Below, piece by piece: positions 1 to 6,406 of a DNA stretch of 10,161 bases (position 1 is the first letter of the stretch; every line of letters begins with the position of its first letter). Under the pieces are notes generated by a model. That model saw only the letters and a list, made by a program, of their open reading frames with translations, did no database searches and had not been told where the DNA came from. Source of the DNA: Prevotellaceae bacterium (GTDB lineage Bacteria > Bacteroidota > Bacteroidia > Bacteroidales > UBA932); NCBI GenBank assembly GCA_031275145.1, contig JAISPE010000260.1, positions 1-10,161 on the forward strand, given 5' to 3'. Both the position numbers and the translations under genes were made by a program.

Positions 1-67
1 TGAAAAGAATAAAGATATATACGGCGGAGAGGAAAAGCAATGGCTATATGGTCATGTGCTGCTGTTT

Positions 68-158
68 CTGTTTTGCCGGAATATGTTTCTGTTATAGTTA
101 ATGTTAATACTGATAATAACGAAGAAAATCCGGCAAAACAGGCCGGATTTTCTGTTTT
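68..158 (+). promoter_or_regulatory. Candidate attenuator leader of the sulfhydrylase gene
   Basis: Two perfect hairpins compete for the same bases. Bases 68-80 (CTGTTTTGCCGGA) are the exact reverse complement of 129-141, giving a 13-bp stem with a 48-nt loop. Bases 123-134 pair perfectly with 142-153, giving a 12-bp terminator-like stem with a 7-nt loop. The shared strand 129-134 cannot be in both, which is the antiterminator/terminator layout of attenuators and riboswitches. Only 27 nt separate the terminator tail from the metY start, too little for a separate promoter, so transcripts probably read through it. A possible stem at 36-43/52-60 with a bulged G56 lies upstream. I do not recognise a SAM-I or SAM-II aptamer, although the aptamer could lie partly before base 1. 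The pairing is seen directly; regulation is inferred. Confidence 0.42.
123..158 (+). terminator. Intrinsic terminator hairpin before metY
   Basis: A perfect 12-bp stem (AGAAAATCCGGC at 123-134, GCCGGATTTTCT at 142-153) encloses the 7-nt loop AAAACAG. It is followed by G and TTTT at 155-158, then AT-rich sequence. It could simply end the gene to the left of the window, or act as the conditional terminator of a metY leader. The second reading is favoured because no promoter-sized gap remains before the start codon at 186. Confidence 0.68.
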
Positions 159-185
159 AATAATAATTGTTAAAAAGTAAAAAGT

Positions 186-1487
186 ATGAGTAAAAAAATT
201 TATCGTTTTGAGACCCTGCAAGTACATGCAGGACAGACCCCGGACCCGGTAACCAATTCACGGGCCGTGCCGATTTATCAAACTTCGTCCTACGTTTTCG
301 AGGACGCAAAAGACGGGGCAGACCGTTTCGCCCTGAGAAAATTCGGCAATATTTATACCCGCCTGACAAACTCTACGACGGCAGTATTCGAAGACCGGAT
401 TGCAGCTCTGGAAGGCGGAGCTGCTGCCGTAGCCACCTCTTCGGGACAAGCCGCTCAATTTCTCGCAATCAACAATCTTGCGGGAGTAGGAGACAATATT
501 GTCAGCACATCTTATTTGTATGGCGGGACTTACAACCAGTTCAAAGTTTCATTTCGCCGGCTCGGGATTGAAGTCCGTTTCGCAAATGGCGACAGTGTGG
601 ACAGTATCGCTTCGCTGATAGATTCCCGTACAAAGGCGATTTATCTTGAAACAATCGGCAATCCCGAATTTAATGTTCCCGATTTTGAGCCTGTCGTGGC
701 TCTTGCCCGCAAACACGATATTGCTGTGGTTACGGATAATACATTCGGAGCAGGAGGGTATCTTTTCCGGCCTCTGGACTGGGGTGTGAACGTCGTAACA
801 CATTCGGCGACAAAATGGATCGGCGGACACGGGACAAGCATCGGGGGAATTGTTGTCGACGGAGGCAATTTTAACTGGAACAACGGGAAATATCCTGCGC
901 TCAGCGAGCCTACCGACAGTTATCACGGATTAAACTTCTGGGAAGTTTTCGGCGCCGGTTCTCCGTTTGGAAATATCGCTTTCGCAATTCGTACCCGTGC
1001 CGAAGGGTTACGCGACCTGGGTCCGTGTATCAGTCCTTTCAACTCGTTTCTGTTGCTGCAAGGTCTTGAAACATTGTCATTAAGAGTACAGCGCAGCGTT
1101 GATAACGCGCTGGAACTGTCTCAATGGCTCGAAAAGCATCCGAAAGTCGAAAGCGTAAATTATGCCGGTCTGGAAAGCAGTCCGCATCACAAACTTGCAA
1201 AAAAATATTTGCGCAACGGCTTTGGCGGTGTACTGTCGTTCAGGATAAAAGGAACATCGGAACAGGCTCAGGGGATAATCAGTCATCTGGAATTAATCAG
1301 TCATCTGGCAAATGTCGGCGATGCGAAAACGCTGATTATTCATTCCGCGTCTACTACGCACTCTCAACTCACAGAGGCGGAACTTGTTTCGGCAGGCGTG
1401 TATCCCAATCAGCTCCGCGTATCTTTGGGGATAGAAAACATAGAAGATATAAAAGACGATCTGGATAACGCTTTGAAGACATTATAG
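186..1487 (+). CDS. metY: O-acetylhomoserine sulfhydrylase (O-acetylhomoserine aminocarboxypropyltransferase)
   Basis: This cytoplasmic PLP enzyme of the Cys/Met metabolism family makes homocysteine from O-acetyl-L-homoserine and sulfide, the direct sulfhydrylation route to methionine. The 433-residue length is normal for MetY and longer than the roughly 380-400 of MetB/MetC-type relatives. The N-terminus FETLQVHAGQTPDP is typical. YTR at 57-59 is the phosphate-binding motif donated by the neighbouring subunit, TDNTF at 183-187 holds the Asp that contacts the PLP ring nitrogen, and SATKWIGGHG carries the Schiff-base Lys210. The C-terminal LANVGDAKTLIIH segment is family-typical, except that IHSAS replaces the usual IHPAS. 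The ATG at 186 follows A-rich sequence (AAAAAGTAAAAAGT) and gives the expected N-terminus. A possible attenuator precedes it and a strong hairpin terminator follows, so it is probably monocistronic. Family assignment is secure; preference for O-acetylhomoserine over other substrates is inferred from similarity. Confidence 0.95.
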   Translation: MSKKIYRFETLQVHAGQTPDPVTNSRAVPIYQTSSYVFEDAKDGADRFALRKFGNIYTRLTNSTTAVFEDRIAALEGGAAAVATSSGQAAQFLAINNLAGVGDNIVSTSYLYGGTYNQFKVSFRRLGIEVRFANGDSVDSIASLIDSRTKAIYLETIGNPEFNVPDFEPVVALARKHDIAVVTDNTFGAGGYLFRPLDWGVNVVTHSATKWIGGHGTSIGGIVVDGGNFNWNNGKYPALSEPTDSYHGLNFWEVFGAGSPFGNIAFAIRTRAEGLRDLGPCISPFNSFLLLQGLETLSLRVQRSVDNALELSQWLEKHPKVESVNYAGLESSPHHKLAKKYLRNGFGGVLSFRIKGTSEQAQGIISHLELISHLANVGDAKTLIIHSASTTHSQLTEAELVSAGVYPNQLRVSLGIENIEDIKDDLDNALKTL

Positions 1488-1516
1488 AAATATCCCCTTT
1501 CTATACATTAACATTC

Positions 1517-1557
1517 ACATACAGCTGGATAACCTTTTTCAGCTGTATGTTGTTTTT
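1517..1557 (+). terminator. Rho-independent terminator of metY
   Basis: A perfect 11-bp stem (ACATACAGCTG at 1517-1527, CAGCTGTATGT at 1540-1550) with a 12-nt loop is followed by TGTTTTT at 1551-1557. It lies 29 bp after the metY stop and before the convergent minus-strand gene. No T-run follows on the minus strand, so it appears to serve metY only. Confidence 0.8.
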
Positions 1558-1585
1558 CAGGGATATGCCTGGAGAATCCGAACAT

Positions 1586-1816
1586 TTATAATGACTCTTC
1601 CTGCCACGAGCCCATTAACAGTTCTTTCGCCGCGGAATAATCTTTCTCCATTACATACAGTTTTATACTGCTGTTGTCAGAGAAAAAAGTTCCAAACACA
1701 GTGGTCTCCGTCGACAAAAAGCACTCTATATTGTTTGCTTCGAGTAATCCCTTTATTATCTTTGCTTGAGGCATACTGTGTAGTACCATCAAGACAACTG
1801 TTCTACTACTATCCAT
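1586..1816 (-). CDS. DUF2007-type putative signal-transducing protein
   Basis: This encodes a small soluble protein of 76 residues from the chosen start. The order of elements matches the DUF2007 (putative prokaryotic signal transducing protein) fold: a first strand TVVLMVL, a helix AKIIKGLLEANNIECFL, a short variable loop with TVFGTF, a strand SIKLYVMEKDY, and a closing helix AAKELLMGS. The family's function is not well established, and it resembles small GlnB-like or ACT-like domains. The frame also allows an ATG at 1828, giving 80 residues (MLSLMDSS...). I prefer the ATG at 1816 because the apparent -7 element ends at 1842, which would leave an almost leaderless mRNA for the longer form, and because family members start just before the first strand. 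It is convergent with metY and downstream of the secreted-protein gene on the same strand, but has its own promoter. Confidence 0.78.
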   Translation of the reverse strand: MDSSRTVVLMVLHSMPQAKIIKGLLEANNIECFLSTETTVFGTFFSDNSSIKLYVMEKDYSAAKELLMGSWQEESL

Positions 1817-1841
1817 GAGACTTAACATTAATAAATCTGTT

Positions 1842-1870
1842 CAAAGATAATATTTATTTTATTATATCAA
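1842..1870 (-). promoter_or_regulatory. Bacteroidetes-type promoter for the DUF2007 gene
   Basis: Read on the minus strand, TATCTTTG (1849 to 1842) fits the -7 consensus TAnnTTTG. A TTG at 1870-1868 stands 18 bp upstream as the -33 element. The predicted transcription start is near 1837, about 20 nt before the preferred ATG at 1816. Confidence 0.58.
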
Positions 1871-2091
1871 CGAATTAAAGGAAAAATTATAAATATTCAT
1901 TTTTTTTGTTCAATTAATCAGATTATTACAGTTTGATTTTATTTTTTTGTAACCACCGACCGGTCTGTTCTTTTTTGAGGGAAACGACAAAAAAACGGTT
2001 CTGCGGGGAATTGTGGAATATCAAACCAGGCCGGCACTGCCTCGAAACGCAACAATTTTTCTCAAAAAAAACGTCACTAAAGGTATATTTT

Positions 2092-2697
2092 TCAGTTACG
2101 TTTAAGATATGCAGCCACTTTCCGGCCATCAGGTAAAACCTCTCCTCCGCCATTCAAAATAAATTCTTTAAAAACTTTCAAAAAATCTAATTTTTTTATA
2201 CTTCCGGGAGGAACGATAATTGAACTCAAAGGATGCTTAAAGTAGTATGATCCCAAATAGGGCTTTTTTACATATTCCGACGAATCTCCTCTGGCAAATT
2301 CTGCATCTATACACTTCGAATATATTTCTTTTTCGAGTTTGATATTCCGAATTAAATCTCTATATTCTTTGAATGCTTCTTCCGGCGTACTGTTTAACAG
2401 TTCTTCGGAATCTGTACCGGATATTGAGTCGCATCTTCTTATAGAATACGGCAGATAGGCTCTGATTCTGTCAAAAGCCCTGTTCAAAAAAGAACTGTCT
2501 GCAAATCTGCCACTTTTTTCACTTTCTTCATATATACACTGAATTAGTTCATATTTTATTTTAAGACAGTATACTTTGAATATGTCTTCCAAATTCGAAC
2601 TGCAATCCGTTTCCATTTCTTCCATTTCTGACTGCGAATAAGTAAAAGCAACGGGAAGAAAAGACAGAGAAAATACAAATATTATTTTTCTCATCAT
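2092..2697 (-). CDS. Secreted or periplasmic protein of unknown function
   Basis: I do not recognise a family. The 201-residue product begins with a clear signal peptide: MMRK, then a hydrophobic core IIFVFSLSFLPVAF, then TYSQS, with cleavage likely near residue 20-22. There is no lipobox Cys. The mature part is charged and mostly helical in appearance, with acidic stretches (EMEEMETD at 24-31) and five cysteines at 32, 44, 54, 89 and 129; the odd number means not all can pair. The C-terminal third is richer in Gly and Pro (IIVPPGSIKKL, ILNGGGEVLPDGRK). The start could be either Met1 or Met2. A promoter-like element lies about 80 bp upstream. It is separated from the DUF2007 gene downstream by about 275 bp and is probably transcribed alone. 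Being a real gene is supported by the signal peptide and an uninterrupted frame. Confidence 0.72.
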   Translation of the reverse strand: MMRKIIFVFSLSFLPVAFTYSQSEMEEMETDCSSNLEDIFKVYCLKIKYELIQCIYEESEKSGRFADSSFLNRAFDRIRAYLPYSIRRCDSISGTDSEELLNSTPEEAFKEYRDLIRNIKLEKEIYSKCIDAEFARGDSSEYVKKPYLGSYYFKHPLSSIIVPPGSIKKLDFLKVFKEFILNGGGEVLPDGRKVAAYLKRN

Positions 2698-2776
2698 TAT
2701 TTTAGTGTTAAAAAATCTGTGTTATCAGTTATCACACTGTTTTAATTTATACAGTTAGAACTCTAAATAACGCGGT

Positions 2777-2809
2777 CAAAGTTAGTGCATTTTTTTGAAA
2801 GCCCTGCAA
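2777..2809 (-). promoter_or_regulatory. Bacteroidetes-type promoter for the secreted protein gene
   Basis: On the minus strand TAACTTTG (2784 to 2777) matches TAnnTTTG, with TTG at 2809-2807 about 22 bp upstream as a -33 element. The predicted leader is about 75 nt. It contains a tandem heptamer, GTTATCA twice on the plus strand near 2720-2733. Confidence 0.48.
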
Positions 2810-3063
2810 TTTTTCTCAAAATATCTTTTAGCCGTCTGTTTATAGGCAAACTGTTGTTTCTGAAAAATATTTTAACTGAATTGAAAAAAATCATGTACAG
2901 TCGTAAATGTCCGGTCGTTTGTTTTTATACATGACATGATACGGTCAGTTTATTTCGGAATGATCCTGCATCGCAGTTGCAATGACGGCCCGGAAAAAAT
3001 ACGCTTTGCGGGAAACATTTTTGAGTATTCCAGAAATTTCACATCAAGTTTATAAAAATATTG

Positions 3064-3071
3064 TAATTTTG
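3064..3071 (+). promoter_or_regulatory. -7 element upstream of batE-like gene and operon
   Basis: TAATTTTG matches the Bacteroidetes -7 consensus TAnnTTTG and lies 31 bp before the ATG at 3103. The -33 element is poor: TTTC at 3037-3040 is the best candidate, 23 bp upstream. It probably drives the whole six-gene run, because no other TAnnTTTG was found in the short gaps between those genes. Confidence 0.52.
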
Positions 3072-3102
3072 CATTCGTTTTTAAATTAAAAGATATATTT
3101 GA

Positions 3103-3867
3103 ATGAGGTTTATAAGTTTAATTTCAGTGTTCTTAATATCAATAACATCTGTTGTTGCCGGCGAGATTCCGGCGGACACTTTGTGGAACAGAGCCAACGA
3201 CCTCTATTCCACTGGTAACTATCAAGAAGCGGCACAGCTGTACGAGCAGATTTTAAACGAAAATGGAGAATCTGCCGAAATATACTTTAATCTCGGGAAT
3301 GCCTGTTTTAAACAGAATCTGTTGGGAGCGGCGCATCTGAACTACGAAAGAGCGCGGCGTCTTGATCCGACGAATCCCGATATACTGCACAATCTGGATT
3401 TTGTGAAAGCCATGCAGACTGACAAAATCGACAAAGTGCAGGATGTCTTCATAACAACATGGTTAGACAGTGTGACAAACGCATTTTCGGGAAACACATG
3501 GTCGGCAGTGTTTTTCGCGCTGATAATATTGTCGCTGCTGCTGCTGTCCTTCTTTATTTTTTCGCAGACGTCCAGAATAAGGAAATTATCCTTTACGGGA
3601 TTCTGTTTATTCATACTGTTAAGCGCCACGTCGTTCTATCTCGGATACCGGCAACGGAGCCAGACATTGAACCGTTCGGAAGCTGTTATATATTCATCTG
3701 AAGTTGTGGTTAAAAGCGCGCCGAATAATTCGGGGTCCGATTTGTTTATCATTCATGAAGGCTTGAAAGTTAAGATAATAGATAAACAGGGGAATTATTA
3801 CAGAATAATTCTTGACGACGGTAAAAGTCAGGGCTGGATTCCGAGAGAAAGCGCTGAAATTATATAA
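3103..3867 (+). CDS. batE: BatE-like TPR and SH3 membrane protein
   Basis: The architecture is that of BatE from the Bacteroides aerotolerance (bat) cluster. Residues 1-20 are a signal peptide ending VVAG. TPR repeats span about 25-90 (NDLYSTGNYQEAAQLYEQIL, then AEIYFNLGNACFKQNLLGAA and ERARRLDPTNPD). Two membrane segments lie at about 133-154 and 162-180. A C-terminal SH3-like domain at about 195-254 ends with GWIPRESAEII. The protein should sit in the inner membrane with the TPR and SH3 parts probably on the periplasmic side. Bat proteins are linked to oxygen or stress tolerance, with unclear mechanism. In typical genomes batE ends a moxR-DUF58-batABCD cluster. Here a promoter and 400 bp of non-coding DNA precede it, so it appears detached from its usual partners and instead leads a run ending in etfA. 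It could be a paralogue rather than the batE of the main cluster. The ppa gene starts 18 bp downstream. Confidence 0.82.
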   Translation: MRFISLISVFLISITSVVAGEIPADTLWNRANDLYSTGNYQEAAQLYEQILNENGESAEIYFNLGNACFKQNLLGAAHLNYERARRLDPTNPDILHNLDFVKAMQTDKIDKVQDVFITTWLDSVTNAFSGNTWSAVFFALIILSLLLLSFFIFSQTSRIRKLSFTGFCLFILLSATSFYLGYRQRSQTLNRSEAVIYSSEVVVKSAPNNSGSDLFIIHEGLKVKIIDKQGNYYRIILDDGKSQGWIPRESAEII

Positions 3868-3885
3868 AAAAAATGAAATCGTTAT

Positions 3886-4560
3886 ATGTATGATTCTTTC
3901 GATCCGATAGTTGGACGGCTTATGGGAATGAGATACAAGTCCCATCCCTGGCATGGAATAAGTTATGGCAAAGACGCTCCAAAGGTAGTTACATGTTTTA
4001 TCGAAATCGTACCTACCGATACGGTTAAATACGAAGTAGATAAAATCAGCGGCTATCTCCGTATAGACCGTCCTCAGAAGTATTCCAATGTTATCCCCGC
4101 TCTCTACGGCTTTATTCCGCAAACATATTGTGGAGAGCTGGTTGCAAAAATGAGCAGGGAGGCTCTCCAGCGGTTTGACATCAACGGCGACGAAGATCCC
4201 GTCGATATATGCGTTTTGACGGAAAAAGTTATCAGCCACGGAGACATACTGGTTAAAGCGCGTCCGATAGGCGGATTCAGGCTTATAGACGGCAATCAGG
4301 CTGACGACAAGCTGATTGCTGTTATGGACAACGACGCCGTTTATGGCGATTACAATGATATTTCGGACATTCCGAGTTATGTACTCGAACGTTTAAAGCA
4401 TTATTTCATAACGTATAAGGACATTCCCGGAGTAGTCAAACCCAAGTGCGAACTCGTGTCGGCTTACGGAATGGCGGAAGCTCACGAAATAATCGAACGG
4501 TCGATACAGGATTACAGAAACCGTTTCAGTCTCGAAGGAGTCTTAACACCGGGAATATAA
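3886..4560 (+). CDS. ppa: Inorganic pyrophosphatase, family I
   Basis: This cytoplasmic Mg-dependent enzyme hydrolyses pyrophosphate to two phosphates and so pulls biosynthetic reactions forward. Family I active-site residues are all visible: Glu40 (FIEIVP), Lys48 and Glu50 (VKYEVDK), Arg62 (IDRP), Tyr74 (LYGFIP), Asp102, Asp104 and Asp107 in the signature DEDPVD, Asp135, Asp140 and Lys142 (ADDKLIAV), and Tyr177-Lys178 (TYKDI). At 224 residues it is longer than the roughly 175 of E. coli Ppa. The extra length is mainly an N-terminal extension of about 30 residues (containing HPWHG) and a longer loop between YGFIP and the Asp signature, a form I associate with Bacteroidetes. The ATG at 3886 gives this extension; another ATG at 3873 is in a different frame and stops after six codons. 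It lies 18 bp after batE and 43 bp before the DUF3467 gene, consistent with cotranscription. Confidence 0.93.
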   Translation: MYDSFDPIVGRLMGMRYKSHPWHGISYGKDAPKVVTCFIEIVPTDTVKYEVDKISGYLRIDRPQKYSNVIPALYGFIPQTYCGELVAKMSREALQRFDINGDEDPVDICVLTEKVISHGDILVKARPIGGFRLIDGNQADDKLIAVMDNDAVYGDYNDISDIPSYVLERLKHYFITYKDIPGVVKPKCELVSAYGMAEAHEIIERSIQDYRNRFSLEGVLTPGI

Positions 4561-4603
4561 ATAAGATATAAAATATAGTATTAATGATAAAAATAAAAAA
4601 GTG

Positions 4604-4912
4604 ATGGAAAATCAAACAGGAATAAACATCGAACTCACAGAAGAAACAGCGCAGGGAATCTACTCGAATCTGGCGATAATAGCACATTCTTCATCGGAAT
4701 TTGTGGTGGATTTTGTCCGGATAATGCCGGGAATACCGAAAGCGAAAGTCCAAAGCAGGATTATCCTGACGCCCGAACATGCAAAAAGACTGCTGTTAGC
4801 TTTGCAGGACAATATCTTAAAGTATGAATCCATTCATGGAACGATAAAAGTTGACGACAAGCAGGGCGCTATGATGCCCATGAGTTTCGGCGGGTCTAAC
4901 AGACAGGCCTGA
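4604..4912 (+). CDS. DUF3467 family protein
   Basis: This is a small soluble protein of 102 residues with the DUF3467 pattern: an early GIYSNLAIIAHSSSEFVVDF stretch, then RIMPG, then a strand and helix LTPEHAKRLLLALQDNILKYE, with a Gly/Met-rich tail (MMPMSFGG). Family members are widespread in Bacteroidetes and have no established function, so none is proposed. A GTG at 4601 directly precedes the ATG at 4604; I chose the ATG. It lies 43 bp after ppa and 60 bp before etfB in the same orientation. Confidence 0.85.
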   Translation: MENQTGINIELTEETAQGIYSNLAIIAHSSSEFVVDFVRIMPGIPKAKVQSRIILTPEHAKRLLLALQDNILKYESIHGTIKVDDKQGAMMPMSFGGSNRQA

Positions 4913-4972
4913 CCGTCAAAATGTCAAAACGTTAATGTTAATGAAATTCAGATTAATTATTAAATAAGTATT

Positions 4973-5848
4973 ATGACTAAACCCTTAAAAATAGTTGTTT
5001 TAGCAAAACAGGTTCCCGATACGCGCAATGTCGGCAAGGATGCCATGACGGCCGAAGGAACGGTTAACCGCGCCGCTTTGCCCGCAATCTTCAATCCCGA
5101 AGACCTGCACGCACTTGAGCTGGCGCTGAGATTGAAAGACAGTAACCCGGGAACAACGGTGAATTTACTCACAATGGGGCCGGGACGGGCTGCCGATATT
5201 ATCCGCGAAGGACTGTTCCGTGGCGCCGACGGAGGCATTCTTCTGACCGACAGAAAATTTGCAGGCGCCGATACACTTGCTACTTCGTATGCGCTTTCGT
5301 GCGCTGTCAGAAAATTAAATCCGGACCTGATAGTCGCAGGACGTCAGGCAATCGACGGAGATACGGCACAGGTCGGTCCACAGGTCGCCGAAAAGCTCGA
5401 TTTGCCGCAGATAACTTATGTCGAAGAAGTTCTTTCGTACGGCAATGGCGAAATAACAGTCCTGCGCCGTCTGGAACACGGAGTGGAAACTGTCAGAGGT
5501 AAACTGCCTTTACTGCTGACTGTTAATGCATCTGCGCCCTCGTGCCGTCCGCGAAATGCGAAATATCTGATGAAATATAAACATGCAAAGACTGTCAGCG
5601 AATTGCAGACGCAGAACGCCGATTATACGGAGTTTCACCGGTTGAGGTCCTATCTGAACATTCCCGAATGGGGAGTATCGGATATCGACGGCGAAGAAGA
5701 ACAGTTCGGACTGAAAGGTTCTCCGACAAAGGTGAAAAAGGTTGAAAACGTAGTCTTTCAGGTAAAAGAATCGAAAAAACTCAGCGATGCTGACGCTGAT
5801 GTCGAATCTTTGATGAAAGAGCTTATCGCCAATCATACAATAGGATAA
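4973..5848 (+). CDS. etfB: Electron transfer flavoprotein, beta subunit (FixA/EtfB)
   Basis: EtfB pairs with EtfA to form a soluble heterodimer that carries electrons between flavin dehydrogenases and an acceptor. EtfB binds AMP, or a second FAD in bifurcating types. Visible motifs are the N-terminal VVLAKQVPDT, INPED-like FNPEDLHALELALRLK (40-55), the family signature VAGRQAIDGDTAQVGPQVAEKL (120-142) that forms the nucleotide site, and GLKGSPTKVKKV (246-257) near the C-terminus, where the chain reaches across to EtfA. At 291 residues it is longer than the roughly 250-265 of mitochondrial-type EtfB, with a longer C-terminal tail. I cannot decide bifurcating versus ordinary from motifs alone. 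The usual immediate neighbour etfA is displaced by a 172-codon acidic ORF that starts 23 bp downstream. Confidence 0.95.
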   Translation: MTKPLKIVVLAKQVPDTRNVGKDAMTAEGTVNRAALPAIFNPEDLHALELALRLKDSNPGTTVNLLTMGPGRAADIIREGLFRGADGGILLTDRKFAGADTLATSYALSCAVRKLNPDLIVAGRQAIDGDTAQVGPQVAEKLDLPQITYVEEVLSYGNGEITVLRRLEHGVETVRGKLPLLLTVNASAPSCRPRNAKYLMKYKHAKTVSELQTQNADYTEFHRLRSYLNIPEWGVSDIDGEEEQFGLKGSPTKVKKVENVVFQVKESKKLSDADADVESLMKELIANHTIG

Positions 5849-5871
5849 TTAACCCGTTAAAATGTATTTAT

Positions 5872-6390
5872 ATGATACCGAAACATGAAGATTTCAGAAT
5901 TTTGTTTGAAGGAAAACCGGAAGAGTTTCTCAAGCTTTACAAAGAAGAAATTGAGGAAATCATGTCGCCCGACGAAGATGATGAAGATCCCGAAGATATT
6001 GAGGATTACGCTTCTATCGAAGAAGCAAGTGCAGAGGAAATCTTTGAACTGCTTTTTACAATACCGACGATCCCTGACGACGATTACTGCGAACTGATAA
6101 ACGTTCTTGCCGACGAATATCTTCCCTGCGATGTCGATGCCGATTATGAAGATGACAAAATAGTTGTTTATATCGATGAAAACAGGCATGTCATAGATTC
6201 GAAGGATGGCCGTTCTGTCATTCGGAAATTTGACGAAATAATCAGGCCCGATTTTGAAACAAGGGTGATGAATCCGGATACAGGGGAAGACAGTCTTTAC
6301 CCTTTGATAATACTGAAAAGCGATGACTGGAAATATGTTGAAGACAGATATGGAACAAAAGTCGCCGAATATTTTGAAAAATTGACATGA
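5872..6390 (+). CDS. Highly acidic unknown protein encoded between etfB and etfA
   Basis: I do not recognise this family. By direct count, 53 of 172 residues are Asp or Glu (31 percent) against 18 Lys or Arg, so the product is strongly anionic. There is no signal peptide or membrane segment, so it is probably cytoplasmic. The N-terminal third looks helical and carries a dense acidic run, SPDEDDEDPEDIEDY at about 42-56. The remainder has ordinary hydrophobic strands (KIVVYIDENRHVIDS, LYPLIILKSDDWKYVEDRYG), suggesting a folded domain rather than a disordered linker. Gaps are 23 bp from etfB and 16 bp to the etfA ATG, so all three should be cotranslated from one mRNA. Its position suggests a role with ETF (assembly, flavin loading, or docking by mimicking an acidic partner), but this is inference from location only. 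The frame is open throughout and is a convincing gene. Confidence 0.8.
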   Translation: MIPKHEDFRILFEGKPEEFLKLYKEEIEEIMSPDEDDEDPEDIEDYASIEEASAEEIFELLFTIPTIPDDDYCELINVLADEYLPCDVDADYEDDKIVVYIDENRHVIDSKDGRSVIRKFDEIIRPDFETRVMNPDTGEDSLYPLIILKSDDWKYVEDRYGTKVAEYFEKLT

Positions 6391-6406
6391 ATAATAAATT
6401 GTGATA

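Larger units (their letters stand above)
2698..3102. other. Divergent intergenic region, 405 bp
   Basis: This AT-rich region separates the minus-strand secreted-protein gene from the batE operon and holds a promoter near each end. In between I see only weak structure: an inverted pair TCATGTA (2891-2897) / TACATGA (2928-2934) with a 30-nt loop, and a small CTGC-ATC-GCAG palindrome at 2966-2976 in a GC-richer patch at about 2960-2995. No tRNA, no conserved RNA and no convincing ORF were found. Confidence 0.6.

Noticed and set aside
82..89. TATGTTTC as a metY -7 element
   Set aside because: The last base differs from TAnnTTTG, no TTTG stands at the proper -33 distance, and it would start transcription inside the leader structure.
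549..926. Minus-strand 125-codon open frame inside metY
   Set aside because: It lies fully within a strongly conserved PLP-enzyme gene, is antisense to it, and shows no domain of its own.
1933..2136. Plus-strand 67-codon open frame
   Set aside because: Low-complexity composition, no promoter, and overlap with the minus-strand gene end make it a chance frame.
1926..2153. Minus-strand 75-codon open frame downstream of the secreted-protein gene
   Set aside because: It overlaps the end of the better supported gene in another frame and has no promoter or motif. The underlying GC-rich island is reported separately as a possible remnant.
2955..3000. GC-richer patch resembling interspersed sequences that contain GCAATGACGG
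   Set aside because: Only one copy is present and its only internal structure is a 4-bp stem (CTGC-ATC-GCAG), so it is not enough to call a repeat.
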